Numbered from the stretch's first letter, positions 1-13,080 are shown. The stretch: 64,000 nucleotides of DNA from Polydactylus sextarius (GCA_016801845.1 CM028931.1:15204305-15268304); one strand, 5' to 3'. Numbers and translations are program-made. The notes: generated by a model not told the origin, from the letters alone.

Positions 1-495
1 TTCCAGATCAGCAGATTCGTCACTTTCCTCGTTCTTCACGGACATATTGATCCGTTTGTTTATGAAAATGATGAATCTGCTGATGTGTAACACCCTATTT
101 TACATTGGTCGAAGTAATATCAAATTTGACCGCGTTTTGTTGTCACAGCCAATACAGGACTGTTTTACAAGACTTACAACACACAGTGAAACGTGTTGCA
201 GATCAGCAGATTCATCATTTTCATGACTGTGAAGAGCAAGAAAAATGATGAATCTGCTGATCTGGAACACTTTATGTTTAGGGACCCTATTCATACTACT
301 GCTGAAATGAAGTGATATTTTCAGCTTTATTAGTGGTTAAAAAATGACAGTTTAAATACGTTTGGCTGGCTGCCCCATTTACTTTCATTGTTAACTATTT
401 GGTTACTTCGACCAACGTAGAATATCTCACGAGGGGGAGATTGACTGAAATAAATCAGACCCTGGGTTCAAATTACACCGGACAATCGCTTTTAA
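1..495 (+). repeat. family A fold-back element, right part (copy A1)
   Basis: Starts inside the element's central palindrome, repeats the arm around 200-275, then carries the typical right flank: TTTATTAGTGGTTAAAAAATGA, and GTTTGGCTGGCTGCCCCATT near 360. The left part is cut by the window edge. Confidence 0.8.
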
Positions 496-499
496 AAAG

Positions 500-684
500 C
501 AGCAGAAACTTTTCATTTGGATCGATGCAGCTCAACTCATGTTACCGTCACCGCTCCGTTAATGACGATTGATTTAACGATACCTCACGCGTTATCTTCA
601 GTGTCTCCTCCTCGCTGCAGAAAATTAATCCCACGGGCTTGTATTCAACTTGATCTCATCTATAATTAAGAACTTACCGGCAGC

Positions 685-716
<32 letters not shown>

Positions 717-1825
717 GTGCAGACTACTATTTATAACCAGCAGTTCTTCTTCTCTCTTTCATTCCTCCCTCCTTCCTCCGTTTGGTTAAGTCTTAATGAG
801 GACGGCAGTGCCAGTTTCCCAACAACTTCTAGCAATATTTCTGCAGCTTCATTTTGAGTTCATCTCTACCTTCGGGGTAAAAACGGAAAGAAAAAAATAA
901 AAAATAAAACTCGCCCGGTCGCTTCAGGTGATGCAACATCTACGCAAACGGTTGCAAACCTCCCCGGCAAGAAATCGGCATTAGCAACAGTAGTTCGTCA
1001 TCGCGTTGCAGCTCTTTGCAGCACTCTGTGGCTCCACGTTGACCCTTGGCGTCGTGGAAATAGGACATCAAGCTACAACCAGAGAAAGGAAGAAGAAAAG
1101 GGCATGGGTGTGTTCGTGTGGCAAGAGGAAAAGAGGGACATAAAGGGGTGGAGGGGGTGAATGATGAGCAGCCAACTCCTACTAGATAAGGCAGCTGCTT
1201 TCTCTTTAAAGACTTAATATCGACCAGTTTTTGTTGCAAGCGAAATGATAAAATTAGGCTCCAGCTTCTCCGCGGCGACTCAATTCGAGCGTCGGCTAAA
1301 ACGGGACGCTTTACTCATCCGCGTTCTTATTTCGTTAGAGGGGACGGGTATTAAAAGCGACCGCCGCTACTGAAAATATCGCGCCAGCCGTCTCGTGTCA
1401 AAAGAAACGTTTTTTTTCTTCATGTGTGCGTTGAGGTAGAATTGAAACGCGACGAGCGTCAAAGCGACGGGCTGCGGTGAGCTTGTCTCACAGGATACCC
1501 TGTTGCTGCACGTATCAGCAGAATTGTCGTCAGTCCTCTTGCAGCCAGGAAGTGGTTTTTTTTTTCTTTCACAGTCTGAACAAGGTGATGAAAATATAAA
1601 AGCTGCGGTTGTTCGTCGCATCATGAAACTTTAGTAAAGGAGCGTCGATCTGTCGAGAACGAGATGAGGTTGATGTTTATTGTATAACAGCTGCAGCAAC
1701 TTTCATGAGTCGGACAGACTTGCTATAATGCAGTGATTCAATATAAGATTTAACTAAAGATTAGTTTAACTACTGATCTAAAATGCAGTCATGAAATAAA
1801 AGGACGTTGGGTGACGCAGCCATGT
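500..1825. other. no gene seen
   Basis: Moderately complex sequence with a poly-T run at about 690-716. Open frames on the minus strand at 940-1239 and 1367-1624 resemble nothing and have ordinary composition. A distal erbin 5' exon or promoter could lie here but nothing in the sequence shows it. Confidence 0.4.
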
Positions 1826-3430
1826 GCTGAGAATAAACAGGAAGTGACAGTAGCATCTGTTTATTTCTCAAGTTTCTGCTGAGAAAAAAAACTCCACAAG
1901 GTCACGTCGCGCTCCAACGTCTCCTCAGATGTCTCAGCGACTGTTTTCACCTGATTTGTTTCCGTGGCGACGGTTTAAAAACGATTTAAAAACAGGAAAA
2001 ACCTTCTGCTCTGTGAAGGCTTCAAAGTTGCTCCGTTAGCGCTAAGCTAATGTTAGCCTCCTCCCCTGTAACGACCTCATCCTCTGCTGTCTCCACCTCC
2101 GCCACCGGTCTTCACATGTTAGCTAATTTGACCACGTTAGCTAACTTGACTGTCTTAGCTAACTTTGCTACATGAGCTAATTTGGCTACATTAACGAACT
2201 TTGCTCCCAGACTTTTGACGACTCTGCTCGTGCACTTTAGTTAGCCTAGATTTGTTAGCCTCCTCAAACACTTCTACCTCAGTTAGCTACCTTGGCTACA
2301 TCAGATAATTTAGCTTCATTAGCAAACTTTACTCCCAGGCTTTTGACCACTTTACTCCGCTAGTGCTAATGTTAGCCTCCTCCCCTGTAACAACCTTTGC
2401 TAATTTAGCTACATTAGCAAACTTCGCTGACAGGCTTTTGACCACTCGGCTCGTGCGCTTCCCTCCGTTAGCGCTAACGTTAGCCTCTGCAGCTGTAACA
2501 ATCCTCTGCTGTCTCCTCCATTTTTCCAACACTTCTTCCCTAATTAGCTAACTTGGCTACATTAACTAAATTGACTACGTTAACTACCTTGACAGTGTTA
2601 GCTAACTTTGCTACACCAGCTAATTCGGCTACATTAGTTAAATTGACTGCGTTAGGTAACTTGACAATGTTAGGTAACTTTGCTAATTTGGCTATATTAA
2701 CTAACTTTACTACGTTAGCTGATTTAGCTACATTATCAAACTTTGCTTGACTTTTTTCCGTTAGCGCTAACATCTGCCCTAATTAGCTAATTTGGCTACA
2801 TTAGCTAAATTGACTTCTTTAGCTAACTTGACAATGTTAAGTAACTTTGCTAATTTGGCTATATTAACTAACTTTGCTACGTTAGCTAGCTTGGCTACAT
2901 TAACTAAATTGACTGTGTTAGCTAACTTGACAGTGTTAGCTTACTTTGCTACACCAGCTAATTTGGCCACATTAACTAACTTTGCAACGTTAGCTGATTT
3001 AGCTACATTATCAAACTTTGCTTGACTTTTCTCCGTTAGCGCTAACGTATCCTCCGCTGCCATTTTTCCAACACTTCTGCCCTAATTAGCATTTTTCCAT
3101 CAAACTTTTTTCTCCTAAGCGCTAACTTATCCTCCTCTGCCATTTTTCCATCACTTCTTCCCTAATTAGCTAACTTGGCTACATTAGCTAAACTGACTGC
3201 GTTAGCTAAGTAATGTTAGCTAACTTTGCTACGTTAGCTAATTTGGCTACATTATCAAACTTCGCTTGACTTTTCTCCGTTAGCGCTAACGTACCCTCCG
3301 CTGCCATTTTTCCAACACTTCTGCCCTAATTAGCTAACTTGGCTACATTAGCTACATTAGCTACATTAGCTACATTATCAAACTTCGCTTGACTTTTCTC
3401 TGTTAGCGCTGCCATTTTTCAAACGCTTCT
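1826..3430 (+). repeat. dispersed element S with 18-bp minisatellite body (copy S1)
   Basis: A unique head (1826-2090, beginning GTGCTGAGAATAAACAGGAA) is followed by about 1.3 kb of degenerate 18-bp units of the type GCTAACTTGGCTACATTA. These are interrupted by blocks containing the palindrome TTAGCGCTAA. The same head plus body recurs at 58303-59440, showing this is one mobile or duplicated unit. Because 18 is a multiple of three, long repetitive open frames appear on both strands. Confidence 0.85.
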
Positions 3431-3594
3431 TCTTCCAGAGATTGGTCACGTGACCTAGACTTCTCCTCCCACTTCTCTACTTTTAGAACCGACTAATTTT
3501 TGATCCGTTTAGATTTTAGTTTGTCGTCGTCTCCGATCCGATCGATCGCCGCCCGCTCGGTTATGAGACGGGCGAAGGGAGACGCGGGGCATCG

Positions 3595-3626
<32 letters not shown>

Positions 3627-4103
3627 CTGCATTCTAAAATTCCACCGAGACAAACGGGAGACGACGCTCTCCATTTGCTCCATTTGTCTCCTCCCACGCC
3701 ACCCAGTAAAACATAATCTCTCTCATTCATTCACAACTAAGCTGTTCTACATCTGCTCGCCGCCAGAACACATGGCGCGGTATGGACGCGATCGACTCGT
3801 AGGGAAAACGGCGAGCAGATGCGATATTAGAATTCGCATGAGTAAATAAAAGAATAAACAGACTCATTTTAACTCAAATACGAAGCCCGGACTCGTAATT
3901 CGTTCCGCTCTCCGTCTTAAATGAACACGAGAGGAAGTTAAAATGATTTTTATTATTATTATTATTAGATAAATCATCAGGTTTATTCAGTGTCTGTGCC
4001 AAAGTTTAGCTCATTTTTTTTTCGTTGCAGCAGGAGAAGAAGTAGAAAACGCTGACACGAGTGGAAACGTCATATTTTTATTGCCAGTTAAGAAAAAATA
4101 AAT

Positions 4104-4141
<38 letters not shown>

Positions 4142-4730
4142 GTTTCCATTTGCTTAAAAGTCACCTTGTTCTGCCTCAGGAGAGAGCGAATATAAGCTTT
4201 TAAAGTCTGTTTTTTATTTTTTATTATTTATTTTTTTGGGTTCTTCAGGGGGGATTTGTGACATCTCTATAACCTCCGTTTTTTAAAATTTTTTTATTTT
4301 TTTCAATTAGAAAAGAAATAAAAAAATAAACTGCAGCTATTCAAACCACACTGGTTAAATATTGGTCGATTTAGGGAAAAAAAATAAATAAAAAAAGGAA
4401 GGAAACTAGTTTAACCCGCCGACTGTAAACAACATTTGTTTACAATAAAATAAAATTTAAGGTTTTTTTTTTTTTTTTTCCATTTTAAGATTGAATCCAA
4501 TCCTGCATAAACCGCAAAGTTTGTTATGGTTTTTCCTTTTAAACATTGATTTTTATTCTTATTCTCAGACTCTTAGCTAGACCACAGAGCGTAAAGTTGT
4601 TCCTCCACTTTTAGAGGTTTGAAACTCGATTCTTGAGGTCAACAAGTCTATTTTTATTATTATTTTTTTGTATTTAAAAAGAAAAACAAACACTCAAACA
4701 CTTTTTTGTTACTGGAAAACACAATTCAGA
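3430..4730. other. no gene; A/T-rich with homopolymers
   Basis: Contains long poly-A runs at about 3599-3626 and 4110-4138 and a poly-T at about 4463-4480. No exon or repeat family recognised. Confidence 0.5.
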
Positions 4731-5690
4731 GCACTAGCTTGTTAGCGCTAGCTAGCAGTTTTCAATGCTCCAATTTACAGTGTATAACTTGTTTTAGCTT
4801 AAATTGTTTGTTTGTTTTTAGCACATAGGACGACATGTTCCAACCAAGCACTAGCTTGTTTGTTAGCCTTTGCTAGGCTAACGCTAGCAAGCAGTTTTCA
4901 AGCATTTGATCTAAAGTGGATAACTTCTTTTAGCATAAACTGTTTTAGTTTGTTTTAAGCATGAAGGGCGACATGTTTCAAACAAGCACTAGCTTGTTTA
5001 TTAGCCTTCTGGGTGGCTAACGCTAGCTAGCAGTTTTCAAGCCTCCAATTTACAGTGTATAACTTGTTTTAGCTTAAACTGTTTCGGTTTGTTTTTAGCA
5101 CATAGGACGACATGTTCCAAACAAGCACTAGCTTGTTTGTTAGCCTTTGCTATGCTAACATTAACTAGCATTTTTTAAGGCTCCAGCTTACAGTGTATAA
5201 CCTGTTTAGCATAAACTGTTTTGGTTTGTATTTAGCATGTAGGGCATTTTCCAAATGCTAACTAGCTTGTTTGTTTTTCAAGCATTTAATCAAGCATTTG
5301 ATCTAAAGTGTATAACTTGTTTTAGTTTAAACTGTTTTGGTTTGTTTTAAGCATGAAGGACGACACATTTCAAACAAGTGCTAGCTTGTTTATTAGCCTT
5401 CTGGGTGGCTAACGCTAGCTAGCTGTTTTCAAGCATTTGATCCAAAGTGGATAACTAGTTTAAGTTAGCTTAGCTTAAACTGTTAACTAGCTTAAACTGT
5501 TTTGGTTTGTTTTTAGCATGAAGGACGACATGTTCCAAACAAGCACTAACTTTTTTTGTTAGCCTTCAGGAGGCTAATGCTAGCTAGCTGTTTTCAAGCG
5601 TTCGATCTAAAGTGAATAACCTGTTTTAGTTTAACTTGTTTCGGTTTGTTTTAAGCAGGAAGGACAACATGTTCCAGTATTGTTTGAACA
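4731..5690 (+). repeat. tandem array, units of about 120-160 bp
   Basis: About seven imperfect units start near 4731, 4848, 4986, 5125, 5262, 5379 and 5542. Each has the order GCACTAGCTTGTT, GCTAACGCTAGCTAGCAG, TTTTCAAGC, GTGTATAACTTGTTTTAG, GACGACATGTTCCAAAC. Confidence 0.85.
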
Positions 5691-6840
5691 TTTTTAAGTG
5701 AGACAACAAAACCCACTGTAAAAGCTCGCGTTAACGTTTCAAAACAAACAAGTTTAAAGTCGGAGTTCGGGGGCGTGAAGCGCGTGCGTCACCACACGCG
5801 TCGGAAAACTCGCCGCCGTGTTTGATGGTCAATACCGGCTATTGTCGGAACGGTTTAACCAGATAGTGGTTTGTTTGATTGCCAGCAGCTTTTATTTAAA
5901 TTCAAGCACAACAGCTGCTAAGTGTCTCTGAGAGGTGTGCCTTTAAGTTTATGTACATATACATGAGGCAGAGCTGCGAGCTTCAAACGTAAACAAAACA
6001 AGTTTTGTCCCTTTGTGAAAACATATTCAGATGTGGGAGAATGTGTGTGGGTGACATGTAAAAGTGTCGCTGTTATGTTATGATGAATTGAGTTTGTCTG
6101 AGGAAAAAACAGACAGACAGAGAGAGAGAGAGTAGAAAATTGGGAAGATGCTGTAAAAGCCACTTTGTCCTTTGTCACAGATCGGATTACTTAGCCTCAT
6201 TTCACCACGAATTCAAAGGAAAACAATCGCGGTTTTGTTTTCCTCAGTCACGCAAGACCACTGAGAACCTAAGGACGCCGGTGAGAACCAAAACCAGTGG
6301 GAGAGTCGAGCGAAACTGGAACTTCAGGTTCCACTAAAGCTTGCAAACCCCCGCGCCGTAGAAACTCACAACGAGGGTTGTCTTTCTGTAATTCCAGACA
6401 TAGTTTCCGGTTGCCTTAGTAGTTTATTATTCGTAGATTGCTTCCTACGTTTGGTTGTTGTGTTGTTGTTTTACCAGCAGTGGTAAAATAAGAAAGAGGG
6501 CCACGGATATGTCCTGAAACTCTGCCTGGGGATAGGTTATGAGAATATGGACCTCAATGAGACATGGATCTGTGTGTGTGAGTGTGTGTGTTGGGCAGTT
6601 GCCGAACTGTTGTCCTCTCAGCTCAGTATCCTTACTGCATTATTGAGGAGCAGGAGTTCTTCTGTCGTGCCAGCTGGAGGCTGAATGTGTCGCTGTTAAT
6701 GAGGCACAGGGAAAAAAAAAACCATTAATCCAACCTTCTGCATCGTCTAGACTCTTAGATTAGTCCTTAGATATACTCGAATATGTGATTAAACTTCATG
6801 GATAATGTAACTCACTTAACTCATTCATGCGCATGTATGT
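5690..6840. other. no gene seen
   Basis: Mixed complexity; GC-rich patch at 5760-5820 (GGCGTGAAGCGCGTGCG) and a GA-rich tract near 6113-6133. The plus-strand frame at 6140-6337 has no recognisable product. Confidence 0.4.
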
Positions 6841-6844
6841 GTTG

Positions 6845-7330
6845 CACTAAAACACTGAGGGACAATCTGCCCCTCGCGTTAGTAGAAGGTCGAAAGGCGG
6901 GGTGAGAAATTTCCCAGCATGCACCAGGACAAAGATGCAGTCGTCAAAAAAAGTTAGCGATTTAATTGGTTAATGAATACATTTAACTTATTAAGCTAAC
7001 TTGCCGCTAACTAACCGCTAATCAATAACGTCTGTCAGCGCTAGCGTTAGCTTAGCGGTCGCTAGTCCATTCATCTAATACCAGGACTCTTTATTAACGA
7101 TAAACTCTAGAGTCAGTTTTTAATCCCGAATCACGAACGAGTCTGTAGACGCCATCTTTGTTTGTTTGTTTGCCGTCGCTCGGTCGTCACGGAGACTCGC
7201 GGCGTCGTCTTTTAACGTAGCGACTAGCGACGACTCCTGACGGCGTGTAACGGTGAAGTCGAGGAACGTTTTCACCCCTCAACACTTTGTTTCTAGAGAC
7301 GAGGGGTAAGAAAAAGGTTTGCTCTTATCG
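6845..7330 (-). repeat. family C element (copy C1, reverse)
   Basis: Reverse complement of the family seen at 19640, 23410 and 34110. It shares the cores GAAATTTCCCAGCATGCACC, AATAAAGAGTCCTGGTATCAG (reversed here) and AAAGATGGCGTCTACAGACT (reversed here). No coding capacity. Confidence 0.85.
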
Positions 7331-8255
7331 GTCATTTGAGAAAACTACAAATGGGGGGGAAAGATGTGTTTTTATTTGCTTTTTATTTTGCGCGTACGTC
7401 GTGCAGAAACGTGCTTTTAATTTGCTCATATAAGTGTCAAATAAAGCAGTGAGCGTGTGATTCAGTTTTGCCAGTGAATATTAATAATATTAATAATAAT
7501 AGTAAGAAGAGAGTTAAAGCTAAAGCGGCAGTGTTCGTACTCTCCGCCCTGCGTTGAGGAAGTGACTTTTTCTTTCCTCTACCGTCACAGACACAGTTGA
7601 GCGACTATCCCACAGGCTCAGCCGGCTGCATTGTTTTTTTGCGCTCTATATATATATATATAAATATATATTTAAAAAAAAAAAAAAAAAAGGAATTTCA
7701 GCTGCCGTCCTGTAACACACACACATAAGAATCTGGATCAACAAGCTCCTTTCATAAAGCGAGAGCGAAACGGCGCTAATCGCATTCTGCCATATCAACC
7801 AGACAAGTGCCATTAGCTATAAATAACAATCGGCTACTCGCTACTTACTGTGAAACGCTGCACTTGGGTTTCCGTTTAACCCCTTACACACACACACGCA
7901 CGGCAGACGCAACACTAAATATACCCTCCTGGACCTTTATTTATTTATTATTCATCAAGAGTCAGTTTTATTTCCTGTCTTCTTTAGAGAAACGATTACT
8001 AATGCTGGTTCGTGAAATAGAAGTAGGCCAGACTGAGTGTGTGACCTTTGAGGAGGAGGTGGGGGTGGAGGAGGTGGGGGGTGGAGGAGGTGGGGGTGCA
8101 CTCGGACATCTCCGGGATAAAATAGCGTCGTCTGATTACGTCTGTTTCTAACCTAATCAATTCGTAATTCACCGTCGGTAGTCAGACACGGCGACTGATG
8201 ATCGCTGTGAGGGAAGCAACAGAGCTCGCCACACCACGTGACAAGCACACAAAGC
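7330..8255. other. no gene; AT-dinucleotide and GGTGG tracts
   Basis: A TA-repeat and poly-A lie at about 7647-7692 and a GAGGTGGGGGTGGAGG-type tract at 8051-8100. The 114-residue open frame at 7807-8151 runs through this tract and is not gene-like. Confidence 0.4.
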
Positions 8256-8259
8256 ATTA

Positions 8260-9090
8260 TGGGTAAAAGCAGCCAACTAAATTGCGCGCTTCCGTACTTA
8301 CACATACTATTTTGAGTGTGTTAAATGCGTTAACATCGACCTTTACGGCAAAACAAAGTGTTACTGTTAATACCCGGATGGTTTCGCTCATTACGGTTGA
8401 CTCCATCTTGGCTACGTAGCGTAAAGAAGGAGGGACGGCGGCGGTCGTCATCGCTCCTCCACCTGTTAAATCACCACTTCAGCTTCTGGTCATGTGGTAA
8501 TAAAATCAAATCAAATTAAAGCAGATGTTGACTTGTTTTGCTGCTTTTAGTAGATGGTCTTTCCAGACAAACACTGTTGTTGTTGTTAGCTTGTTAGCTT
8601 GTTAGCTGCATCCGAATATCCCAACTATTCTACTATGTAGCAGGTAAAAATTACTACAATACTTACTGGGATGAATTAAAACCTTAAAAAGGTTCTGTAG
8701 TCGCCGCTATGACCGCGACGCTAACTAGCCGCGGTAGCAACGTTCATCACAAAACAGGCAAGATGGCGGCGTTGTGGTACGTCCGAATTGTGCTACTACT
8801 TGTTAGCTTGATATGTAGTAGCTACTACTGCAACGGTCGAGTAGTAGAAGTGTGTCTCAATTCACATACTTCCTTGTAGTGGTGCATACGTTATGTACTT
8901 TCAACAGGGTGGTTTTGTTTTCAAATCGTCGCCTTCTTCTTCTTTTTAACGGTGAATCGTCACCGGACGTGACGTTAATCATTGATTGTCTTGTTCTCAT
9001 TTATAATCAATAATCAAAGTCTTACCAGTGCTGATGTTTGTTTGCGTGGCTCACGTTTTACGCTACGTAGCCAAGATGGCGTTTTTGTTT
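8260..9090. repeat. fold-back element with 23-bp perfect inverted repeat
   Basis: CCATCTTGGCTACGTAGCG at 8403 (23 bp, to 8425) is matched exactly by its reverse complement at 9057-9079, about 630 bp away. Part of the interior (TAGTAGCTACTACT, ACTTACT/AGTAAGT-like motifs) is also palindromic. A related phrase (TTTACGCTACGTTACGCTA) occurs at 39482. Confidence 0.6.
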
Positions 9091-10130
9091 TTAAGTGTTT
9101 TTCTTCCACGCTTGTTTATCTGTTTCCCACGACGACGGCGACATCGTGTATCGGTGGAGGAGGTGGGTGGGGCGGGGTGGGGTGTCGCTTAAGCGATGAT
9201 GTCACATCGGCGAGCTCTATTGGGGGAAAAAAAACGTCGCAACTTTTCATCAGAGAAAAGCCTGAAATCCTGGAAGTGACTGATATACTGCTTCTTTGTG
9301 TTTTATCAGCTGATAACTCCCACACAAAAAGCCAAGACTCTTTTTTTTTGTTCCCCGCGGGGTCGGAGAGTTGTTGGCCCGTCGTCTCCATAGCAACAGC
9401 TCTGACCCAGGAGGCACTTAAGTTACAGGGAGACGGGAGACTGAGGGAGTTGTGACAGGGAAGTGGTTTCCTGGCTCTTACTGGGAGAATAAAGTGGGAA
9501 TCTGTGACTGGTTCTGCCCTCTGGACTATTTCATTCACTGCTGCACAGAGGAAGCCCCCGAGGAACCGCTGCCAGGCCGCGGAGTCACATGTCGGCCATT
9601 CACACACACATTTCGATTTTTAGACATTTCAGAACATAACACAGCCAGCGTTGTTTCCTCTTCTTATCGAACCGAGCTCCCGACGAGCGCGCTGACTTTT
9701 AATGAATACGCGAAGAAATAAAACCTCATCCGAAGGGATTAACACGTCTGGAAATCTCTTGAACTCCCCCCCTCGTGAGCAGTAACATGTAGGTCAGTGG
9801 ATAAGCCTACGCGTGTTGTAGGCAATGATGTAGCGTAGCTCGCTTCTCATTACTGGGCCGTGTTTCCAGATTACTCTCGGGCGGTGGTGGTGGTGTCAGC
9901 AGACGGACAACATCGTTCAGCGCAGTTATCCGCTTCATTTCGCTCGGTCTTTTTTATGTTTCCTAGTGGGAAAAACTTCTTGTACAACAAAGTAAAAGCG
10001 ACACATTAAAAGAAGCTTGATCAGCACCTTCATGTTGGTTTAAGGAGGTAAAACGCTTAATGCAGCACTTTCTTCTACTTCTATAGTTTATCTCTTTATA
10101 CATTCACACTAATATATATGTAATTATATT
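9090..10130. other. high-complexity stretch without coding exon
   Basis: About 9300-9720 is notably free of repeats and homopolymers apart from a T-run at 9341. Overlapping open frames on both strands (8982-9455 plus, 9116-9607 minus) match no family. It could be a regulatory region or distal 5' exon; undetermined. Confidence 0.35.
9384..9397 (+). promoter_or_regulatory. RFX X-box-like motif
   Basis: GTCTCCATAGCAAC fits the X-box shape (GT-half, AT spacer, RGYAAC half) with one deviation, within the high-complexity block upstream of erbin. Prediction only. Confidence 0.3.
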
Positions 10131-10940
10131 AGTCAAACTCCCCCTCATGAGATATGTTACGTTGGTTGAAGTAATATTGAGTTTGACCGTCTTTTCATTT
10201 CACAACCAATTAGCTAACAATGAAAGTAAATGGGGCAGCCAGCCAAACGTATCTAAATTGTCATTTTTTAACCACTAATAAAGCTCAAAATATCACTTCA
10301 CTTCAGCAGTAGCATGAATAGGGTCAATACACATAAACTGAAGTACTGATAACTTAGTAAGTGAACCCAGAGTTTATTAAAAAGTCTGTTTTACAACGTC
10401 TTGTTTTCACAACAACAGGTGATGAAGGTTGTTCCACATCAGCAGATTCATGATTTTCCTGAAAAACAGGCCGATGTGTTTGTGAAGAGCGAGAAAAATT
10501 ACGAGTTTAAAAAATGACAATTTAGATACATTCGGCTGGCTGCCCCATTTACTTTCAGAAACTGAAGTACTGATAACTTAGTAAGTGAACTGAAAGTTTA
10601 TTAAAAACACTGTTTTACAAGACTTACCCAACGTCTTGTTTTCGTAACAACTGATAATAAATAATATAACACATGATGACCATTAGAAAATGATGAATCT
10701 GCTGATGTGGAACACCCTACACCAGTTGTTATGAAAACAAGTCATCAGTACTTCAGTTCATGCTACTGCTGAAGTGAAGTGATATTTTGAGCTTTATTAG
10801 TGGTTAAAAAATGACAATTTAGATACATTTGGCTGGCTGCCCCATTCACTTTCATTGTTAACTATTTGGTTGTGAAAACAAAAGACAATCAAACTGGATA
10901 TTACTTCAACCAAGATTAAATATATTTTGAGGAGACGTTT
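10131..10940. repeat. family A fold-back element (copy A2)
   Basis: Left arm with GAGATATGTTACGTTGGTTG and AAAGTAAATGGGGCAGCC; right arm with GGCTGGCTGCCCCATTCACT. The interior carries a rearranged central palindrome and a partial duplication of the arm near 10500-10560. Confidence 0.85.
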
Positions 10941-11791
10941 TAGATGCAGTCATCTTGTTGATGTTTTAAATCAATCTTATCGACAAGTTTACGTAATCAA
11001 GCATCAAGTAAATCAGGTTTTTTTTTTTAAGAGTCTGTAAAACACCGTGATGTTTGCGGCGTTCAAAAGAAACATTTCACAATCTTCAAACAGGAGTTTA
11101 ACAGATGTGAACTCATGCGATGATCGTTTATCCGACACCACAATAGTCGTCATGTTCGTGCTATTAAAAGAAATATGTCACCCAGAGGTGCGGCTTTTAT
11201 TTATTTATTTTTTTAATTTATGTACGTTTTCAGACTACAATAGATTTCCAATACGCCAAAACATTTCCTGTTAGTCGGATTAAATTCGTTGTTTTTGTTT
11301 CGTTTTCAAAAGAAGGATTTATTGACCTGTGAAACAAAACAACGACCTCGGCTGCCTTTTTTTTTTTTTTTTTTTTAGTTATTTATTTATTTTTGTCTAA
11401 GCAGGTGTTCGCACGATAACGCGGTGAATGAACGTGGCGTGTCGGATTTTTCCCGCTCGTTTTTCGCCAGGAGTTGGTCGTGAATCAGACGTCTTGTCGG
11501 GACGCGATTTAGGAAAAAAAACAGCTTTAACACGCTCTCTTCTTCGCCATCGGAGCTATATTCTTCACGTCTATCCGCGTAACTCTTAATCTCTTCTTGC
11601 TTAATTGCTTCAGCTTGAACACTTCGGTTTAACCCTTAACGCGCTGCTACTTCTTCTTCTATTCTCTCTTGGCTGCAGCATGCGTCATCCATACGCTCTG
11701 CGCTAGTTACGAGAGCAGCCCCTCGGTCATCCCCTGTGGCAACAGACCCCATTACTCGCTGTATACATAAGCTAGCCCCGCTGCTATAGCA

Positions 11792-11828
<37 letters not shown>

Positions 11829-12430
11829 AGGCTGACAACTTCTCGGGTTGAGGCATACCTCATGTGAAGCGTGGGCGTGTGCGTACATGTGCTCATTTTT
11901 AATGAGTTTTAGATAGAGAGGGTTGGCTGACCCATCCTTACCTCCCTTTTTCTTTTTCTTTTTTTTTTTTTTTGATTTCGCTCCAGAAAGCGTTGCTTCA
12001 TTATTATGAAATCATAAAAAAAAAGAAGTGTTCGAGTGAGTTTTTTTTTTTTTTAAGCGACGGCCGTTACGATAGCGTTAGCGTCTGCTTAAAATAGTCC
12101 CACCTCCAAATACAAACATATATGCAAATAAAATAAATAAATTTGGCGACGAGCACATCATCCTGCCCACGTGTGGGCGCGGGTCAAGGCAGTTTTACAG
12201 CGAGTGAAAAGAGATTACGTGCTCAGATTAAGACTGAAGGTCGGAGGGGAGAAAGACGAAAAAAAAAAAAAAAAAAAGTCACATTCCCGACGACGTGGTC
12301 CGGAGAACAAAGCCTCCGTTGACCGGAGCACATTCCATAGTGAAAACACTGATAATGATGCTTGAACCTGCATCTTGACCCAAGACTTCAACTATAATTA
12401 AATTAGACAACACGTCTTTGTGGTGAGTTT
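10940..12430. other. no gene; contains GT microsatellite
   Basis: A (GT)n tract lies at 11794-11826; poly-T and poly-A runs lie at 11358-11378, 11960-11974 and 12260-12277. Frames at 11047-11274 and 11636-11896 are not gene-like. Confidence 0.4.
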
Positions 12431-13080
12431 TAAAGGGACATGTTTACAACTCTTAAAGTAAAGGTTAATGTCAAGAGATATGTTACGTTTGTTGAAGTAA
12501 AAACCAGTTTGACCGTCTTTTGTTTTCACAAGCAAATAGTTAACAATGAAAGTGAATGGGGCAGCCAGCCAAACGTATCTAAATTGTCATTTTTTAACCA
12601 CTAATAAAGCTCAAAATATCATTTCACTTCAGCAGCAGCATGAATAGGGTCCCTACACATAAACTGAAGGTGATGAAGGGTGTTCCAGATCAGCAGATTC
12701 ATCATATTCCTGAACAACAGACCGATGTGTCCATGAAGAGCGAGAAAAATGATGAATCTGCTGATCTTGAACACCCTTCACCACCAGTTGTTATGAAAAC
12801 AAGTTATCAGTACTTCAGTTTATGTGTAGGGACCCTATTAATGCTACTGCTGAAGTGAAGTGATGTTTTGATCTTTATTAGTGGTTAAAAAATTACAATT
12901 TAGATACATTTGGCTGGCTGCCCCATTTACTTTCATTGTTAACTATTTGGTTGTGAAAAAAAGACGGTAAAACTCGATATTACTTCAACCAACGTAACAT
13001 ATCTCTTGAGGGGGAGTTTGACTCATTGTCATGGTGACAAAAACCCTGAGTTCAAATGACTTCGGAGAATCACTTTAACA
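12430..13080. repeat. family A fold-back element (copy A3)
   Basis: A complete copy: left arm at 12470-12660, central palindrome at 12680-12785 (TTCCAGATCAGCAGATTCAT against ATGATGAATCTGCTGATCTT), right arm to about 13078 ending AGAATCACTTTA. Confidence 0.9.

Noticed and set aside
460..490. tRNA B-box-like GGGTTCAAATTACACCGG in family A
   Set aside because: No matching A-box or cloverleaf at the expected distance; it is part of the fold-back element's terminal region.
2540..3025. Open frames of ANLATLTNF-type repeats on both strands
   Set aside because: They follow from the 18-bp period of the minisatellite, which contains no stop; no protein family resembles them.
8982..9607. Overlapping open frames of 157 and 163 residues on opposite strands
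   Set aside because: No domain, no splice context and no family resemblance; they contain GGTGG and poly-T tracts.
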